Of a stretch of 10,770 nucleotides of DNA, positions 7,416-10,770 are shown piece by piece. Location: NCBI GenBank assembly GCA_037141915.1, contig JBAXBP010000121.1, forward strand, positions 1-10,770, written 5' to 3'. Origin of the DNA: CAIRDP01 sp037141915 (lineage in GTDB: Bacteria > Bacteroidota > Bacteroidia > Bacteroidales > FEN-979). Below the pieces are notes generated by a model. It saw only the letters and a list, made by a program, of their open reading frames with translations. It was not told where the DNA came from and did no database searches. Within the stretch, counting starts at the first letter, position 1; every line of letters begins with the position of its first letter. The position numbers and the translations under genes are program-made.

Positions 7416-7587
7416 AACCTTTCATTTAAATTGTAGGGAGAAACATAATATTTAATACTGTTCCGCGAAATATTTGCTTGAATATATTGAGTCTAAAAAT
7501 GTTTACATTTGCGCTTGCCTCCTTTCTCTTTGACCTTGATTAATGGTGTCGCAATCATTTTCAATTCAATTTGTAAAGGAGGTTTTT

Positions 7588-8034
7588 TTAATCCGGTTCG
7601 CAGACCTCCTGTTCCTTTTGCGGGGCAAGCGAGTTGTTCATTTTTTTAAGCAGGCCTTGTAAATCAACCCAAACAGATACTTCAATTTCGGTTAATGAGG
7701 TCACTGACACGCCCCATTCCTGGTCGTCGATCTCGACTGATAATGTTTCACCGCAGTTTACCGTGTAAGGACCTAAAACAGACTGGTGGTCCAGGGTGTA
7801 AAATGTTACAATGGCAAAACATGAACTGGAATCGAGCTTGTTTGAATGTCCAACATGAACATGCTCCTGGCGTTTTGCCTTGCTATTGGAACCACCTTGC
7901 ATATCCTGAAAAATTGCTGCAGGGTCAACCAGTACATTGAAGGAAGGAATAGGATAGAATTTGCAATCTTGTCCTGAAAGAGGATTGATGGAAATACATA
8001 CTATAAAACACATTAAAAAACTTACTGTTTTCAT
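7588..8034 (-). CDS. Small secreted cysteine-containing protein, unknown family
   Basis: A 148-residue protein with a clear signal peptide (MKTVSFLMCFIVCISI, cleavage probably after SGQ at about residue 22). The mature part starts DCKFYPIP and has four cysteines (C24, C72, C94, C145), enough for two disulfides. Residues 72-125 alternate hydrophobic and polar residues (CFAIVTFYT, GPYTVNCGETLSVEI, EIEVSVWVDL), as in a beta-sandwich. A basic, His-rich patch RQEHVHVGHS lies at 55-64. There is no T9SS sorting domain and no lipobox, so the protein is probably periplasmic. It stands alone between 241-bp and 172-bp gaps, with a striking GC hairpin upstream. The family was not recognised. The start is the ATG at 8034, directly before the signal peptide. 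Confidence 0.7.
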   Translation of the reverse strand: MKTVSFLMCFIVCISINPLSGQDCKFYPIPSFNVLVDPAAIFQDMQGGSNSKAKRQEHVHVGHSNKLDSSSCFAIVTFYTLDHQSVLGPYTVNCGETLSVEIDDQEWGVSVTSLTEIEVSVWVDLQGLLKKMNNSLAPQKEQEVCEPD

Positions 8035-8063
8035 ACTTCGGTAGGTTTAATGGTTAAGTTTTA

Positions 8064-8095
8064 CGAAGTACCAATAAAGATCAATAAAATGCAAA
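8064..8095 (-). promoter_or_regulatory. Weak Bacteroidota-type promoter candidate
   Basis: On the - strand TTTG (8095-8092) and TACTTCG (8070-8064) are 21 nt apart, loosely like the Bacteroidota -33 TTTG and -7 TAnnTTTG elements. The -7 box is imperfect (one base short before TCG). Transcription would start roughly 25 nt before the ATG at 8034. It is offered only because its position is right for the small secreted protein gene. Confidence 0.22.
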
Positions 8096-8112
8096 GGGAT
8101 TTATTCCCATGA

Positions 8113-8137
8113 GGCAAGGGGGGTTTTCCCCCCTGCC
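8113..8137. repeat. G6-T4-C6 inverted repeat with GGC/GCC base
   Basis: GGGGGG (8118-8123) and CCCCCC (8128-8133) flank TTTT. One A-T pair extends the stem, then after a single-A bulge GGC (8113-8115) pairs with GCC (8135-8137). In AT-rich intergenic DNA this is the most stable hairpin in the window. No U tract follows on either strand, so it is not a canonical terminator. CCATGAG occurs directly on both sides (8107-8113 and 8142-8148). It lies about 80 nt upstream of the small secreted protein's ATG and could be a regulator-binding site. Confidence 0.55.
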
Positions 8138-8189
8138 AAAACCATGAGAAAAAAAGTATGTGATTTTAAATCAGATAATTAAATAAAAC

Positions 8190-8266
8190 ATTCCGGCGTC
8201 CAACCTGGCAGCCAGATTTTTCTTCGTATTCTCTTTTTACGTGGATCGGCCGGTGAAAGCCGGAAT
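8190..8266 (-). terminator. Possible branched terminator of the kinase-regulator operon
   Basis: On the - strand ATTCCGGC (8266-8259), 9 nt after the regulator stop, can pair with GCCGGAAT (8197-8190). GTTTTATTTAATT follows. The 61-nt interior contains a small CTGG/CCAG hairpin (8205-8215). The long interior makes this weaker than a classical terminator. Confidence 0.3.
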
Positions 8267-8275
8267 CTGCCTGTC

Positions 8276-8926
8276 TCAGATGAGCGCTTTATCGATAAGA
8301 ATTTTGATCAGTTCGACTGTGGTTTTTGCACTGAACCTGCTCCTGAGAGTTGCCATGTTTTTTTCAATATTCCGTTCACGGGTGTTCAGGTTTTTTGCAA
8401 TTTCTTTCTGGCTGTTCCCGTTAATCAGGCTTGCAAGTATTTTCTTCTGGACAGGTGAAAGGGGAGCATCATGTTCTATAACCTCCCGGTTAATCATATC
8501 AAGGTCTGCGGTTTCAAGCGATTTAGTGAACCAGGCTCCTCCTGCAGCAAGACTTTGAATAGCCGATTTAAGATCCGTTCTTAACGCTTCTTTGGTCACA
8601 TATCCTTTTACCCCTGCAACTATCATTTTTCGTATCCATTCCGAGGAATCCTCCGAGGAATAAACAAGTATGGGTTTTGAAGGAAAATGCAATTTAAGCA
8701 TCCTTACATTCTCAAGAGGTCTTTCCCCGGGTATCCAGAGATCAAGAATAATGATATCACATAAATCGATAATGTCGGATTGCAATGAGAGGCTGACACT
8801 GTTTGCCGATCCGATAATTTCAATCAGATCCCTGGCAGGCCTGAATAACTGGTGCAAGCCTGAAACTATGATAGTTTCATGATTATCAATGACAAATACC
8901 CTGATAACTTGCCTGCTTTCTTCCAT
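8276..8926 (-). CDS. NarL/LuxR-type response regulator paired with the TPR kinase
   Basis: A 216-residue regulator starting at ATG 8926, 7 nt after the kinase stop, so the two form an operon and very likely a cognate pair. The receiver domain has D62 (IIILDLWIP) as phospho-acceptor, S90 and K112. The N-terminal acidic pair is D14 N15 (FVIDNHE) instead of DD, an unusual change in the metal-binding pocket. The HTH covers about 154-214 (PLSPVQKKILASLINGNS, then RNIEKNMATLRSRF). IEK occupies the recognition-helix place where VKxH is normal, as in the two distal paralogues. EDSSEW (92-97) is a signature shared, with variation, by all three. It is expected to be a cytoplasmic transcription factor; its targets are unknown, but the secreted and lipoprotein genes just downstream are plausible. 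Confidence 0.93.
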   Translation of the reverse strand: MEESRQVIRVFVIDNHETIIVSGLHQLFRPARDLIEIIGSANSVSLSLQSDIIDLCDIIILDLWIPGERPLENVRMLKLHFPSKPILVYSSEDSSEWIRKMIVAGVKGYVTKEALRTDLKSAIQSLAAGGAWFTKSLETADLDMINREVIEHDAPLSPVQKKILASLINGNSQKEIAKNLNTRERNIEKNMATLRSRFSAKTTVELIKILIDKALI

Positions 8927-8933
8927 TCTCTGC

Positions 8934-10706
8934 TTACTTTTCCAGGTTTATCGAAATTGTCCATCGCGTACCATGCCCCGGTGATGAATCAAGATCAGCT
9001 TTTCCTTTCAGTAGTTTCACACGTTCAAAGATATGCATTAATCCCAGTCCTGTTAACTGTACATCCTTCGGTTCAAAACCGGGTCCGTCATCCTCATACA
9101 ATATATACAGGTTATCCATTTCTTCTGTAATACTGATGCAGATATTACCGGTTTTAACATACTTCCTGGCATTCATCAGTAATTCATGCAAAATAAAATA
9201 TAACTGGTTAATCGTTTCTTTTGACAGTTCAGGCTCTTTGGGGGGTAGCTGAAGTTTGACGATCAGTTCTGAACGGCCCTGGTAATCTTCACGAATGCTC
9301 CTTACCAGTTCGTTAAATGTCATCTGCTCCCTCATGAGAGGATTCAGCCGGTGTGATATCCGCCTGAGTTCACTACCTGCTTCGGAAAGCCTGGTGATAA
9401 GAAGCTGTTTTACCTCCTGGTCCCTGAAATCAATGCCCTCAAGATGTTTCATCATGCCCGACGAAAGGGGGCCGATAAGGTCGTGGATCTGCATAGATAA
9501 ACGTTCGTGTTCCTTTTCTTCAATGGCGCTTAACATTTTTGCTGCATCTATTTCCTGGATTTTCAGTTTCAGGTTTTTCCTCTGTATCCATAAGAATGAA
9601 ATAACCACTACCAAAATAATCAATAGCACCAGGACTGATAACCAGACATACATCCTGTTAATCTGATCATGTTTCGTTTTAATCTCCTCAGCCTTTTCTT
9701 TAATATCAATTTCCCTGTTTTTGGCCCTTAATAATGCGTTTAACAAACGGTTCTGGGTGGCAGCCTGCTTTTGTGATGCTTCAATCCTTGTTTTCAGAGA
9801 AAGTTTTTCATACAGGTAAGCTAACTGAAAATCTCTTCTTTTTTCAAAAACCTCTGAATAGGACTCGAATACTGTCGATAACCAATCGGTGTTTTTAGAT
9901 TTTTTAGCTTCCGGGATTGCATGGTCACGAAGACATACTTCTGCTTCTCTTATTTGATTGCAATCAAGATAGGTACATGCCAGGTTATTATATGCAGCAA
10001 TCACCGTTTCAGAATATTTGGCTTTCTCGGCAATATTGATAACCTCATAATAAAGTTTTATAGCTTTCTTATTTTCAGTTGTTTTATTAGCCAGGTTCAT
10101 CAGAACAGTGCAATATTCCAAATCTGCTTCTTTGATATTTATCAAAATCGAAATTGCTTGTTTCATTATTTTTAAAGCAGAATCGGGATTTGTTTCAAAA
10201 TTTGCAATATTCCCAAGAACGACCCCTTTTTGACGGGGAAGATTATAATGCTCGGCGATCTGAAGAGCCTTATTTAAATATATGCGAGACTGTTCAGAAT
10301 TATTGAGGTCTTCTTCAATGGTACCGAGTTCATTAAGGCAATTGGATACAACCCTGTAATTTTTATCCCGGTTCGCTTCAGTCATTGCAGAATCGAATAA
10401 TTCCAGGGCGTTTTTATAATTGAACGCACGGCTATTAAGGTTCGCGATTCCAAACAAAACATATGGCCCGATAGTGTCAGTTGGCGATGCACGCGAAATC
10501 GCCAAAGCTTTTTCATAATAATAAAGGCTTGAGTCTTCATTTAAAAATTGAAGATCATCAGCTGCCTTTAAACAGGCCCTGGCCTGTGCGGGAAGGCTTT
10601 GTTTTGAATCTGATACTTGCTTTTTATTGCAGGAAATTAGTGTTTGAAAAACGACTAAACCAAGAAGCAGGAGAAGAAGAGGCCAGGTGAGATAAGTTGT
10701 TTTCAA
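8934..10706 (-). CDS. TPR-containing lipoprotein sensor histidine kinase (HisKA_3 type)
   Basis: A 590-residue membrane kinase. The N-terminus has a signal with lipobox LISC and C26. About residues 45-310 form TPR-like helical pairs (for example YYYEKALAIS, YKNALELFDSAM, IYLNKALQIAEHY, KAIKLYYEVINIAEKA). A likely coiled coil follows at 310-350 and then a transmembrane helix at about 352-374. The cytoplasmic part has a HisKA_3 H-box with H408 (ERLSMQIHDLIGPL), N-box ELLMNARKYV (N512), G1 EDDGPGF (538-544), G2 GLGLMHIFERV and GHGT (577-580), so it looks catalytically complete. The start is TTG 10706: a stop lies upstream at 10719-10721 and no ATG occurs before the TPR region, while the lipoprotein signal needs this start. 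The TPR part should be extracytoplasmic and sense a protein or envelope signal. Partner: the regulator 7 nt downstream. Confidence 0.93.
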   Translation of the reverse strand: MKTTYLTWPLLLLLLGLVVFQTLISCNKKQVSDSKQSLPAQARACLKAADDLQFLNEDSSLYYYEKALAISRASPTDTIGPYVLFGIANLNSRAFNYKNALELFDSAMTEANRDKNYRVVSNCLNELGTIEEDLNNSEQSRIYLNKALQIAEHYNLPRQKGVVLGNIANFETNPDSALKIMKQAISILINIKEADLEYCTVLMNLANKTTENKKAIKLYYEVINIAEKAKYSETVIAAYNNLACTYLDCNQIREAEVCLRDHAIPEAKKSKNTDWLSTVFESYSEVFEKRRDFQLAYLYEKLSLKTRIEASQKQAATQNRLLNALLRAKNREIDIKEKAEEIKTKHDQINRMYVWLSVLVLLIILVVVISFLWIQRKNLKLKIQEIDAAKMLSAIEEKEHERLSMQIHDLIGPLSSGMMKHLEGIDFRDQEVKQLLITRLSEAGSELRRISHRLNPLMREQMTFNELVRSIREDYQGRSELIVKLQLPPKEPELSKETINQLYFILHELLMNARKYVKTGNICISITEEMDNLYILYEDDGPGFEPKDVQLTGLGLMHIFERVKLLKGKADLDSSPGHGTRWTISINLEK

Positions 10707-10770
10707 GGCTTGCTGGTTCTATTTCCCAACTGTTGGCAACCCTGCATCGAACATACCGGGTATCCTTGTT

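Noticed and set aside
7577..7610. AGGAGGT/ACCTCCT inverted repeat around the stop of the small secreted gene
   Set aside because: The stem is only 7 bp, the loop contains the stop codon and an A tract, and no U tract follows on the - strand.
8034..8070. TACTTCG/CGAAGTA inverted repeat overlapping the start codon of the small secreted gene
   Set aside because: It has only 7 pairs with a 23-nt spacer, and one arm would lie within the candidate promoter and so not be transcribed.
8241..8558. Open frame on the + strand opposite the kinase-linked regulator
   Set aside because: It overlaps a well-supported response regulator on the other strand, and its hydrophobic product is a typical antisense artefact.
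9295..9666. 123-codon open frame on the + strand
   Set aside because: It is antisense to the conserved kinase catalytic region; the sense strand has complete H, N and G boxes.
10719..10770. Possible 3' end of an upstream - strand gene (reads RIPGMFDAGLPTVGK then stop at 10719-10721)
   Set aside because: Only 17 codons are visible, with no recognisable motif, so it cannot be separated from non-coding leader sequence.
1..10770. Search by eye for tRNA, rRNA, CRISPR repeats, transposase genes or att sites
   Set aside because: None was seen. The only tandem repetition is the 123-bp protein-coding repeat of the propeller gene.

Overview
The window looks like part of a Bacteroidota chromosome. The evidence is two proteins ending in type A Por/type IX secretion (T9SS) sorting domains (YPNP near the domain start, YDITG or similar in the middle, basic C-terminus), lipoproteins with short N-terminal signals, a TPR-containing sensor histidine kinase of the kind common in that phylum, and moderately AT-rich DNA. 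Genus or species cannot be named from the sequence.

Layout. On the + strand, 1-1156 holds a KilA-N family gene whose conserved domain runs upstream past any usable start codon (probably 5'-damaged or frameshifted). It is followed by a small ORF that looks like a detached T9SS sorting domain, and then by a clear intrinsic terminator. Everything from 1185 to the right edge is on the - strand. Read in the direction of transcription it runs: TPR lipoprotein histidine kinase (10706-8934), NarL/LuxR-type response regulator (8926-8276), small secreted cysteine-containing protein (8034-7588), lipoprotein of unknown function (7415-6402), T9SS-exported propeller-like protein (6293-4839), 14-repeat Ycf48/BNR-type propeller protein with a T9SS signal (4842-2743), and two more NarL/LuxR-type regulators (2501-1869 and 1865-1185).

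How it may work together (inference). One kinase and three paralogous regulators bracket four genes for exported or membrane-anchored proteins. The kinase and first regulator are 7 nt apart and form an obvious pair. The other two regulators have a 3-nt gap and no kinase of their own in the window. The two T9SS substrates overlap by ATGA and are probably co-translated. Conspicuous inverted repeats sit at the junctions: a G6/C6 hairpin upstream of the small secreted gene, a perfect 15-bp repeat before the T9SS pair, and a nested repeat followed by U6 between the T9SS pair and the distal regulators. They mark likely transcription boundaries or control sites. A phosphorelay controlling a cell-surface protein set is the simplest reading, but nothing in the sequence proves which genes the regulators control.

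No tRNA, rRNA, CRISPR array, insertion sequence or replication origin was recognised.
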